From: Phoronis australis
Lineage: Eukaryota > Phoronida > Phoronidae
DNA: 62,000 nt
NCBI GenBank assembly: GCA_002633005.1
Contig: NMRA01000089.1
Location: 1-62,000, forward strand
Direction of reading: 5' to 3'
Below the pieces are notes generated by a model. That model saw only the letters and a list, made by a program, of their open reading frames with translations, was not told where the DNA came from and searched no databases. Both the position numbers and the translations under genes were made by a program. Shown here one piece after another: positions 17,027 through 62,000 of the stretch; positions within the stretch are counted from its first letter, which is position 1, and the number at the start of each line of letters is the position of its first letter.

Positions 17027-20000
17027 ATGGAGAACGACATGAGTAAAGTCATAACAGCATGGCATAATGCATTTAGAAAGGGAACTGATTACGACTTGTG
17101 GGGCCAGCCTGTTGAAGCTATCGATGGTTATCATAGGTTAGTTGTATGTTACTCTCAGGTTTCACAGTAGTTTTTGGATCAACTGAAAGGTCCCTAATTT
17201 CTATTTTGAAAGTGTCTTAGCATGTGTAGTTTTTAGTCAAAGTGACTGATGTAGAAAACACATTAGATATAAATGGATGGTGTGTAACTGTGAACTGCCT
17301 TTGTCAGCCAGAGACAGGATCCTTGCAAATATAAGCAGAAATTAACAGAAAGAAGGATTTGTATTTGTTTATTTTGTCACTGGTTCCAAGTTGAGGTCAT
17401 TTGCGAATACATTTAGAGAGTATGTGCTCAAAGTTTTGGGAAAGATAGAGCACAATAGTGCAATACTTAAAATATTTTAATTATGATTATATTTACAGGC
17501 TAGCCATTCAGTTACAACAACAAGCTGACCCCGAGGCTGAGATGTTTAATGATGATCAAAAGGTAAAAGCTGTGTGATAGTACAGTACTGTCTTGAATAA
17601 TTTATGTAAATGAAAGCAAAAGGCTAACGTGACCTACTTAAAATCACGCAAGTTGGATTGAAATTGTTTGTAGTTTAAGTATTAATATTATAAGTGAATC
17701 TCTGTTATAGATGAAATGCATCTCTTATTCAGATTCAAATTTATATACTGCCCTCTTTTTAATATTTTATTTGTTCAACTTCAGATGCCAGAGTTACTTT
17801 TTGTGGCTCATGTGAATTAACCATCTCATGTTACCCTGAATGTTTCAGATTTATCATAATGATGGATCTGATTTTGTTTTTAGTATTTCTTAGAATAGGT
17901 TTTTGAAACTCTGTTTCGAGAACGTCTAAAGTTTGGACAGCCTGCACCAGTTTGCAGATGTTGAGCATTTATTTGTTTCTTCATGAAGCATTGAAGGAGG
18001 TTTGCCCACTGCTAAACTGAACAAAATATAGAAAAGCATGCAAAATCTTAAAAATTTTACTCAAAAATCTTGTACAGAGTCTGTTAAGTGGAGTATTACT
18101 ATAGATTGTAACTTTTTGTTTTACAATTAACACGCGTTCCCAAAAAGCATTACAATATCTTTGCAAATGTTTGAACTTTTTTTACAGAAAATTCTTGGAA
18201 AGATCGCCACCTGTCTGACCCTGAGGTGTAAGGCGCTGCAAAACCCTGGGAAGATTGATGGCATTTCACTGGATGACTTGAGGAGAATTGAAACTAGTAT
18301 GATTAATTGCATTTAACTGGGTAGCTTGAGGAGAATTGAAACTAGTAGAATTAATGCCATTTAACTGGGTGGCTTGAGGAGAATTGAAACTGGTAGGATT
18401 AATAGCATTTCACTGGTTGACTTGAGGAGAATTGAAACTAGTAGGATTAATTTTATTTATACAGCCAGATACATACATCATGTCAAAATCATATAAGAAG
18501 TTCAAAAGATATTAACCAGCCTTTTTATACTTGTTTATTTTCGTATATCATTTTTCTTGTAATTATGGTTCTGTACGCACTCTTGTATGTTGTGTTACTT
18601 AAAATGTGCCATGCTTGTCATGAGTCCATTGTCCATTGACCAAACACGTGTGCCCAAGGCATTTCTGTGGAAGCAATAATTTGTAAAATTATTGATTGGT
18701 TATTGAGATATGTTACAGTTTGAATACTTTCATAACCCGCATGGCTCAGTGACAGTGACAAAACCTTAATAACCTACTGGTATCTTTAGATGTGGCAGTT
18801 TCTTAACTATCTACTAATACCTTTAGATCTTTAGATGTGACGATACCTCACTTCTTGTTACTTACTTTAGATGTCAAGTTACTGCTGCACTGAAGTCTAC
18901 TTTTATTCTGTCATCAGGTTTGAAAAATTTGTTGTCAGCATCTCCAAGAGAGTTCCCTGTTAAAGTTATCCAGTCGCCCCGACAGGCTGTTTCTCATGGG
19001 TAAGTACAGAAGGAGTGAAGGTTTGTTCACATGTTATGTTATCACAGACGGGGAGGGGTGATGTTACCTAGACGGAGGAAAGGTGATGAAAAGTGGCAAA
19101 TTTTGGATGACCAGATATATAAATAAACCCTTAATTGAATGTATAAAAGAATTGTCTCCCTTGACTCTTGGTGACCAATTTTGTTGTGGTTGGGACTTGC
19201 TATCTGAGTTAACAGTGCAGTTATCAAATAATTTTTTAAAATATTTAACCGGAGCAGAATATTTTTAAGTGTAATTATATAGGGCTACTTACAGCTGAAA
19301 ACCAAATTATTCGATAAAACTATTTAACGAAATGATGCAATATTCTGACAAATTCTTCATGGTATTTGTGTGGCTGAAAAATATTACGAATATTTAAACG
19401 ACAGTCTTAATTTTGATTTTTATTTTTCAAACTATGCATTTTTATCATAACAATTAGTTAGTCAGGTCTTTCTGAAGACAAGACATGCCTTCTCCTGTGT
19501 AATGGTGCTCCATGGTAAGCTCCACTCAGAGTGCACTTTGCTTCCACAGACACTGCTGTACCTTCTCGCCACCTTTGCCAGCATGGGACTGGTGGACTGG
19601 GGATTGCTCACTCCAAAACGCTAGAGTGTGGTCGGATTTTCTAGTGGGAGGGCTTTATCTGTAACTCTCCAATTCCAGGTGCCCTTTTGCTTCCATTGAC
19701 TGCCATGATTTAATGTCAGTGGTAACGATCTCGTATTCCTCTTCAAGTAATTCCTCGATGAGGCGCTTCTTGTTGTGAGAACTGACAGTAGTAAGATCAT
19801 CACTGCTGCACCAACCGTCAGCCTCTGCTGGTCCTCCTTTGGGTCCTATTACAGCGACACACTTCTCCAACCAAGTCCAGGGGCCTGTTCCAAAAAACTG
19901 ACTTAAGTTCGTTTTTGACTTAAGTTTAAGATTTGTCTTAACTTCCAAACTTTGAAACTTTCTGATTTGGTAAGTTATTCAAAATTAAGACAAAACTTAT

Positions 20001-23000
20001 GTCAAACACTTAAGTCAAACTTAAGATCTCTTTCTTGAATTGCTTCTGAGACAAATTTAACTTTTATTTTAAAATTTACAAAAATCTAAGATTTGTCTTA
20101 GCTAAGTCAGTTTTGTTGGAATGGGCCACAGATCTTTGGAGTTCCGAGACGGATTGTCATCAAGTTTGACAAATTAATTTCTATTAAGGAGCCATCAAGG
20201 CCCTTCAAATTTTGGATGAGATTGACTTGTTTTGTGCCACCTAGTGGTCATTTTTTATTAAGAGTATGGTTTGGCACCCACCTCTCTGTCTGCCAGACCA
20301 CTTGAAGGTTCATTATGAAAATTGGGAGATGTGTTCCAGCTCAGACGGCAACAGCTGATGTTGATTTTTGGATAGGTGCGTTTACTATGGCGCCCCCTAG
20401 TATCAACTTATTGCATCCACAGCTGTATCTCCTATACCCTTTGTAGGATGTTTGTGAAATTTGGTTTGTGCATTCCTATGATGACTTGTTTTAGGAAGGC
20501 CTGTCTACTGCAGCACCACCTAAAGGTAAAATAGGTTTCTATTGAGGAGATGACAATGATGACGGCCCATTTTGGGATGTGTTTGCCGTATTCTGCGAAA
20601 CTTAGTGGCCATTTTTATGATATTAACAGACACTCCTAGAAGCATACTGTTCGCGGTGAAGTCATAGCACAGTTCTGTTGTTTGCATCGCTGGTGTTTCA
20701 AAATGCCTCACTGGTTTGATGCACCACATCTNATCACACACTTGCACTGTGCACTCTGTTTAAGGCTGTAGTCACTTACAGGGGTCTTACATTTTGAGAA
20801 CCAGTTTGTTGCCTAGTTATTCCGTGGACAAAACTGGTTCTCAAAATGCGGGGCTCCTTTAAGGGACTACGACCTTATTTATGTTGTTTGTATTAGCTTG
20901 ACACTGTACATGGTGCACAAAAGCTTTTTATTTGGCACAGTGATAGGTTACTGTACTGTTCCTCTCTTGTATACTTGAATATTGATTAACAGTTTGGTTA
21001 CTTGTGTTAAAAGTTCAAGGTACACTTCTGCCCCCACCTGATCCAATAGAGGGCAAGACGTTCTTGACAGTTCGTATTGAAAAGATTGGACTCAAAGACT
21101 GCTTGCAGTATCTCAACCCTTTCATCACAGTGTCAGTCAAGGGTAGGTTGTAAAATCCACATTGTGTAGTCTAGTTTAAGGTTTCTCACGGAGTAATGGG
21201 GTTATCATGGAAGTACATGGAATTGGCTAAAGTCATGTTCGTAGAAATCAAGATATTTATTTGTAATGCTGTGGTGGAAAGTAGAAACTATCTTCTTTCC
21301 TTAAGCAAGAGTTTTTTATAATGTATTTTGCTGTGGGTACAGTTTAAATAGTTTTCAGTTTGTTTATTGAAGACTGTACTCCTGGTCTTGGCTAAAACAA
21401 AAATATTATTAATAAGTTTTACCGGTAAGCAGTTCATTAAATTGTGATCTATGAAGGTGAAATGTAAATTCCGTTACCAGCAAAACTCTTACCGACTGGA
21501 TAGCAAAGTAAATGTATTCCATATCCTGTTTGCACCTTAAATGGTGTGGTATTGTTAAGTGCTCTATTAATGACGTGTGCAAAAGTGCCATCAAAGTTAT
21601 GCAAAGTTATGCAAACTTAGTGTAGACCCTTAACTAATTGGTAGTCTCAAGAAGCTTGAATAACATTATCCAAGCTACAATATACTTAAGTACATTTTAA
21701 CTTGATTTATCATGCTAGTAAGGATCATTCAAGCTTGATGAATTTAGTGTCGTAGTTGTGACCTAGTGTACTGCTTTTGATAAAATGGGCCCCCGATGTT
21801 GATTTACTGATGCAGACAATGTTAGCCTCTGGAAGCATGGGAGCAAGATAAATGATAGCAAACAGTTTATATACCATCACAACACAGAGATTGTTTGATG
21901 TTTAAGTTTCAAGCTGACTTCCCTCAGTTAGCCTCACCAGTCATTCTGCATCTTTATTGCGGTGCTCTGTTCATGTGTGCTGTGTCATTCTTGTCCATTT
22001 AGATCTGGCTGGGGTCGATCTGACCCCATCTCAAGACACACCTGTGGTCCTTAGGAGGCAGGAACCATACATCATGTTTAATCTCGAGGTTCACATCCAG
22101 AGGGCGCTAGACTTCTTACCAAAAGGTAATAAAATATGTGAGGCCATCATTCAAGTTGGGCAGATAACGTGTTACTAGTCAGTAAACATTTTGCTTTGTT
22201 AATAAAGTCAGAAGAAAATGCTTTCCTTAAAAAAAATTGAACCAGAAAGTGGTTTGCCTGAGATATCTTGCCACCAGAATCAGTCAAGTGTACTTGAATA
22301 AAGAGAGAGTTTCTGTGTTGTGGTGCAGCTGTGCGCTCCTCAACGGCTCACCCAATATATAGTGGGAGATATAGAATGCATTTTCTATTTTGGCACCAGT
22401 CTGAGCCTCTGATTTTCTTTCCACTCTTAATCCCTGTGTATTATAGATGTTTGCTTGCAAAATGTTGGGAGCAAGGCTTAAACCTCAGAGGCGCAATATA
22501 ATTATTTCAGGAGCTGATTTCTTGTTCTAACCTCTCCGTGATCTCTTGTTAGTGTTAAACAATGCAGTTAGTTGGTCTCTGTGTGTGGTATGACTTAAGT
22601 CAGTTTACTGGTCTTGTCTGCCTAATGTTACTTTTGAATCCTTCTTCCACAATTACAGGTTATGCTGTATTCTTTGAGTTGAAGCACTATAAACCAAAGA
22701 AAGGAAGAATCAGTACCAAATGTTGGGCCGTGCTGGAAACAGATGAAGTTAAAGCAGGGCCTGCAGTTATTGAATTGTAAGTTGTTTCCCATGTCAAGTA
22801 GCTTAGAAACTACTCATGCAAATTAGAGGGTGTAAAATGAGTGTAATTTGTATCGAAACTGTCACTCCCTGCGTGCATTAGCTATTCGTCAGTGGGAGTG
22901 TGGGTCAAAATGTTGCTATTATTACGTGTTTGGTCCATGAGTAAGGTTAGTGGAAATAGACCAAAGTTGATTATACAGTTTATGAATTCATCACCATAAT

Positions 23001-23498
23001 TTATCTCAGGAGGTTAGCATAAATGAAACTTGCATAAGGAGTGTTTTACAATGAATGGATATTTTGATTACAAAAGTGATTGTCAAATTTCTCAATGTTT
23101 GTTTACTCCTAAGTTTTGGTTGTAACTCGTGTAATTAAACTGTTTCCTTGAAATAAACTAATAAATATACACAATGAAGGTAATTGTTGGAATTTTCCTG
23201 GGTCTTCTCATGAGAAGAGGTTGGTTCTCTACGAGTGCAGGGCTGTTCCAAACTTGTCTCCTCAATGTTTCATGGTATAGTTACAAATTTGTATGCTCAA
23301 ATTTTCTCAGAGGCCAACAGTGACTCCTGATCGCATTAACACAGTTCTCATATTGCTTGTTGTATGCTTTTAGTTACAAAGCTCCATCTTCATCTTTCTA
23401 GGTACAAGAAGCCGACAGATTACAAAAGGAAGGCTATTCACCTGTTAACTGTCAAACCTTTGTATCTTCACCTCAAGCTGACTTTGAACACTTGTTAA
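17027..23498 (+). CDS. AIDA: AIDA: Axin interactor, dorsalization-associated protein
   Basis: Vertebrate AIDA binds Axin, blocks Axin-driven JNK activation and limits dorsalization; its C-terminal half is a C2 domain (family knowledge). Coding exons: 17027-17136, 17499-17562, 18188-18296, 18918-18999, 21020-21142, 22003-22125, 22659-22776, 23402-23498. All have AG/GT borders. An in-frame TAG at 16967 lies upstream of the chosen ATG. The N-terminal part has FRKGTDYDLWGQPVEAIDGY and GKIATCLTLRCKALQ. The C2 part has LTVRIEKIGLKD, FITVSVKDLAGVDLTPSQDT, HYKPKKGRISTKC and the C-terminal YKKPTDYKRKAIHLLTVKPL, ending LNTC. Phases join everywhere except between 18999 (leaves 2 nt) and 21020 (needs 1 nt). 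One exon of length 3n+2 is therefore unseen; in human AIDA an acidic linker lies there. Without it the listed exons total 826 nt. Confidence 0.94.
18250..18450 (+). repeat. 48 bp tandem repeat, 4 copies, starting inside AIDA exon 3 and duplicating its splice donor
   Basis: The end of exon 3 (GAGGAGAATTGAAACTA, donor GTATGA) is followed by three further copies at exactly 48 bp spacing: GAAACT starts near 18290, 18338, 18386 and 18434. Each copy carries a donor-like GT after ACTA or ACTG. Read-through past the real donor meets TAA after a few codons. The first donor is the one whose phase fits the next exon. Confidence 0.9.
19048..19082 (+). CDS. AIDA: Candidate missing AIDA linker micro-exon (35 nt)
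   Basis: The phase gap needs an exon of length 3n+2 between 18999 and 21020. The segment 19048-19082 follows an AG (TTATCACAG), precedes a GT (AAAG then GTGATG), is 35 nt and is open in the required frame, giving RGGVMLPRRRK-like residues. Adding it makes the coding total 861 nt (286 residues; human AIDA about 306). Against it: the preceding intron would be only 48 nt, and the residues do not resemble the acidic vertebrate linker. Other exons in the 2 kb interval are possible. Confidence 0.25.
19660..19880 (-). other. Protein-like minus-strand open stretch of unknown origin in an AIDA intron
   Basis: On the minus strand about 70 codons are open with balanced composition, including HNKKRLIEELLEEEYEIVTT followed by DIKSWQSMEAKGHLELESY and a stop. 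It begins right beside the MITE at 19881. I recognise no family. It could be a fragment of a mobile-element protein, a retrocopied exon, or chance. Confidence 0.25.
19881..20128. mobile_element. MITE family M1, copy 1 (248 bp)
   Basis: The left terminus is GGGCCTGTTCCAAAAAACTG then ACTTAAG. The right terminus, reverse-complemented, is GGCCCATTCCAACAAAACTG then ACTTAG. Flanking CAG at 19878-19880 and 20129-20131 fits a 3 bp target duplication. The interior is A+T-rich with repeated ACTTAAG/CTTAAGT motifs and no coding capacity. A second 248 bp copy is at 34020-34267 in a dynein intron. Superfamily not assigned. Confidence 0.88.
20130..20560. repeat. Dispersed repeat family A, inverted copy in AIDA intron
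   Basis: Contains TTTGTGCCACCTAGTGGTCA, GTTTACTATGGCGCCCCCTA and ATCCACAGCTGTATCTCCTA. These are reverse-complement relatives of the modules seen at 230-1245 and 46150-47545. Strongly degraded. Confidence 0.55.
20788..20848. repeat. Hairpin-forming inverted repeat
   Basis: CATTTTGAGAACCAGTTT and AAACTGGTTCTCAAAATG form an 18 bp perfect stem around a loop of about 23 nt. A diverged relative is at 3551-3609. Probably the core of a small palindromic repeat; it lies in an AIDA intron. Confidence 0.75.
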
Positions 23499-25000
23499 CA
23501 ACATTTGATATTAGAGTGTAGTGAATATGTGAACAACAGTTTTAGTCAAAGTTATATATACGTGCGTGTGAATGTGTCTACAACAATTGCATTGCTCTTA
23601 ATGGCTGAAAGAATAACAACCCAAGCATCTCAAATGCTCTGTGGCTGCATCTCTCTCTGAAGGTTATGTAGGACCCAAGAAAAATTCCAATGTTAGCTAA
23701 CTCACAACATTGTATCTCACAAATGGCTGATCAGATTCACATGAAACTTAGTCACTCTAGGCATTGTGCACAGTTCTATAAATTGCTATTAGGAATTGTT
23801 TTTAAAATGTTCTACTTTTATATGAGGTGCTATCTAAAGTATGTCTTGTATGATATTTGTGAAAAAATTTAGTAGCTTGGACAGTGGGTCCAGCAGATTC
23901 TAGTATTTGGAGGAGTAGGCGAAATGTGCATAGAAATAGTGTTCTTTAGTGTCAACTTTGATATGTTGTAAGTCTGATTTAGTGTTGTCATGGTCACCAT
24001 CATACTGTTGTCATGGTCACCATCGTAGTGTGTTGTCATGGTCACTGTTATAATCATCCTCATTATTGTTAAGGCATCATTTACAGTGTTATAATAATCT
24101 CTCCTTAAATTTGATTGAGAAAAGAACAAAATAAACTGTTGGTTTCTGCATCTAGCCCTCTAACATTATAAAAGTAACCACAATATGTGATAGACTTCAA
24201 TTGGTTTGTATAGGAAGGATTAACTTTTGTGTATTGTTTGAAAATGAACGAATTGCATGTTTTGGATTCACCTTATAGTTTAACTTACAAAAATTTCAGT
24301 AATTCTCAGAAGCCACATGTTTTACATTCACAACAAATGTCTGCTTTTTCAACACGCACAAAGTTTGTATGGTTGTTGTGTAATAACTGTTTCCGTCACT
24401 TTCTTGGAAATTGGACAGTTCTTAAATTGTTCGTATGAAAATGTGATCATCACAGCTCTCTATTTCCAATGTGTTTAATGACAGAGATATTACCATAATT
24501 CACTTAATGATGCAGGTTATTCCTGTACTATTACACCCATTTCATCACAATGTCCAAAATGGCGGCTTTTTTCTCCAGTCACAAAATGAAAGAAGCAGTC
24601 ACAAGACCAGTCCTGTAGACTTCAATATAACCACTTTTCTGTAGTCTATGCCGCTTTTTAGGTGCTGACGTTTTAAAATCAGTGATCTGCTCAGATACTG
24701 ATATTTTTGGTCACAAATAGAAAGATTCCAATGTCCAGACAGTGTTTGAAAAATGCTCAACTTAATATGGTGTTTGGTGCTTGATTTTCATTTTGGGAAG
24801 TGTGATTGAGTGCAGACATATGCTAAGAGTGTTCAGTGCTGAAGGCTTTTAAGTTAAGAAACTTGACTTACCCTTGTACATGTATGTTTGTGTACTCTAT
24901 AGTCTGTCTATTTGTATTAGTTCCTATTTTGTATTTTAGAACTATACATGAGATTTACATTCCATATCAATAATAAAGATCTATTACATATTCCAGTGTG
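23499..25000 (+). other. AIDA: AIDA 3' UTR and downstream region with candidate poly(A) signal
   Basis: AATAAA at 24972-24977 is followed within 35 nt by a GT-rich stretch (TTCTGGTGGTGGATTGTTTT), a good cleavage context. An earlier AATAAA-containing string near 24129 is also possible. The stretch includes a 23 bp repeat, TGTTGTCATGGTCACCATCG-like, three times near 23985-24050. No coding exon is visible. Confidence 0.5.
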
Positions 25001-26519
25001 CAGTTCTGGTGGTGGATTGTTTTGTGCACAGCAATTGCATCTTGTTATCCCACTAGAGCTATTTTACCCGAGCGAGTATAATTGGACTCGGTTATCTGTC
25101 GTTTGGGAAATTTAAGATAGTTAAGGGTTGAAAAAAGTGCAGTTTTGTAAGAATTAGTCTGGCTTCTCATCATTTTAGTACATTTAGAGATTATGAGGTG
25201 AGAGTTTTATTCAACTGGAATAGCATTCATGTAACCATTTTATATCCTAGTTTGTGGCACATAGTCTATGTCACTTCCATTTGTCTGACGTTCTACTCCC
25301 TGAATGTAGGAACACTGGGTGGTATCTGAAATATGAACACAGTAGTATAGGACTAGGGCCTACTTTTGTTGTCGTTTCATTTCTTTGCGAGTGTAAGGAG
25401 ACAGTGCCAATCTGTACATGCGATAGGGCATGCATTCTTTGCGAGTGTAACGCGACAGTTCCAATCTATACAAGTCATGCTATAGGGCATGCTTGCTCAA
25501 GCTAGTTACATTCCGTTTTCACAGGTCTGTCCAATGTTTGTGTGAAATAATTGTCCATTTCCTCACCTTAAATGTATTTGTTGTGCTTTGTTACACATGT
25601 AGCTGTGTTAATGGACACACACTAGGTGCAATATATGTTTAAACACAAAATCTGGAGTTGTCATCACTCGATACTGGCGAAAATGTCCATTCCAAAATAC
25701 GAAACTCGTATTCCCGAAGTTGGCGTCATAGAAAATTGGCGCTGCACCCATACTATAGAGGTCACTTATCTACTTGTATTTACCTCTTCCACTCGTATTT
25801 TCAAAATAGCACTAAACCATTTGAAAATTTGTTTTGAAATATTTGTTCAAAACTTCAAATTTGTACAAAAGTTGTTTTAACAGTTAAAATTGTTTTCTGA
25901 AAACTCCCCTTTACCAGTGGTTATCTGCAGCAGTGAGTTGACATCTTCCTGTGTACAGAAGAACTACTTGACATTCAGCGTTTGATGAAACAAAAACAAA
26001 ATACAGTGTTTAAATTAACACTGAATTATTAAAATCGTGGTTTTATATAACAAAACCACATGTAGGCATTTGTTACACGGCGTAAAAACCTTCAGGTATG
26101 GGTGACTAATGCTGCACTTGGTTTTCAAACTTGTTAAAAGTATAAGCATTCGCACACACTAAGCATTTATTTGTTGCACAAAGAGATGAACATGAAACCC
26201 GATTGAAAAGCTTAATTCTGTGACAATCCAGTTTAAACTTAACACACCATTTTAACAATTTTATCAAACATCTAAAGATGGAATTACTGATCAAGATTAA
26301 TGAAAAATTTTTGGCAAAAAATTTAAAAGAAAACTATGAAAGAATATGCTTATCAGCTGAAGTGTGGGGTAGCATACAAGTGAACACTAAAGAAACAAAA
26401 TGACTTACAACAGCTAAATACTACTACAATTTTGTCAATTCAATACCACACTTGGAATATGCACTACAAAGTTTTCTCAATTCATTTCATTATCCCGATA
26501 ACTCTCAAGTCGTTAGAGC
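25001..26519. other. Convergent intergenic space and dynein 3' UTR
   Basis: No coding exon is recognised. TTTATT at 26166-26171 (AATAAA on the minus strand) lies about 350 nt after the dynein stop codon and is the likely dynein poly(A) signal. At 25373-25495 a direct repeat of about 60 bp (CATTTCTTTGCGAGTGTAAG and GCATTCTTTGCGAGTGTAAC) is present. Confidence 0.5.
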
Positions 26520-61830
<35,311 letters not shown>

Positions 61831-62000
61831 CTACAACAGGAAGGGGAGACAACTGACACCACACAACAAAAACAGACCTGTGTACCACCGAAACTGTATT
61901 TGAGTACTTTGGACATCAGATTAGCACATTTTTCAGTAAGTTTGCATAATGTGCTTTGCTGCTAAACTTAGTCTGTAAATGAAGTTGAGAGTTCTTAAGA

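Overview
This is animal nuclear DNA: introns of hundreds to thousands of bases, GT-AG junctions throughout, about 60% A+T non-coding sequence by eye, and abundant minisatellites and short DNA transposons. The proteins are highly conserved orthologues of vertebrate genes. The repeat load and divergence suggest a marine invertebrate, possibly a spiralian or an invertebrate deuterostome. I cannot name the species.

Three protein-coding genes are supported. (1) The left end carries the first three coding exons of a tau-tubulin kinase (TTBK1/2 type) on the minus strand (1865-6119); the rest lies beyond the left edge. Its first intron holds a 1.45 kb DNA transposon. (2) AIDA (Axin interactor, dorsalization-associated) is on the plus strand, from ATG 17027 to stop 23498. 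It has eight clear coding exons, and intron phase shows that one more small linker exon must exist. (3) The right 35 kb (26520-61830, minus strand) is the 3' half of the cytoplasmic dynein 1 heavy chain gene, DYNC1H1 type. I resolved 39 exon positions whose phases all join. They sum to 7,167 nt (2,389 codons with stop), running from inside AAA2 through AAA3, AAA4, stalk, microtubule-binding domain, AAA5, AAA6 and the C-terminal domain. AIDA and dynein are convergent, with candidate poly(A) signals at 24972 and 26166.

The main discovery candidate is in dynein. The exon encoding the first half of the microtubule-binding domain exists in two tandem versions: 48056-48251 (canonical, 'a') and 47605-47800 (divergent, 'b'). 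Both are exactly 196 nt, both are open, both have splice sites, and both join the same neighbours in the same phase. Because 196 is not a multiple of 3, including both or neither breaks the frame. This is the signature of mutually exclusive exons, giving one dynein motor with two interchangeable microtubule-contact surfaces.

The 11 kb between TTBK and AIDA (6120-17026) shows no recognisable coding exon. It contains minisatellites, a palindromic-ended element, and a duplicated segment around an N that looks like an assembly join. Elsewhere there are a 248-bp MITE family (two copies), a 574-bp hAT-like MITE, a dispersed repeat family with a terminal hairpin, and three places where a tandem repeat has copied a real splice junction. 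Five single Ns (12745, 20732, 30046, 50911, 58159) mark assembly joins or ambiguities.
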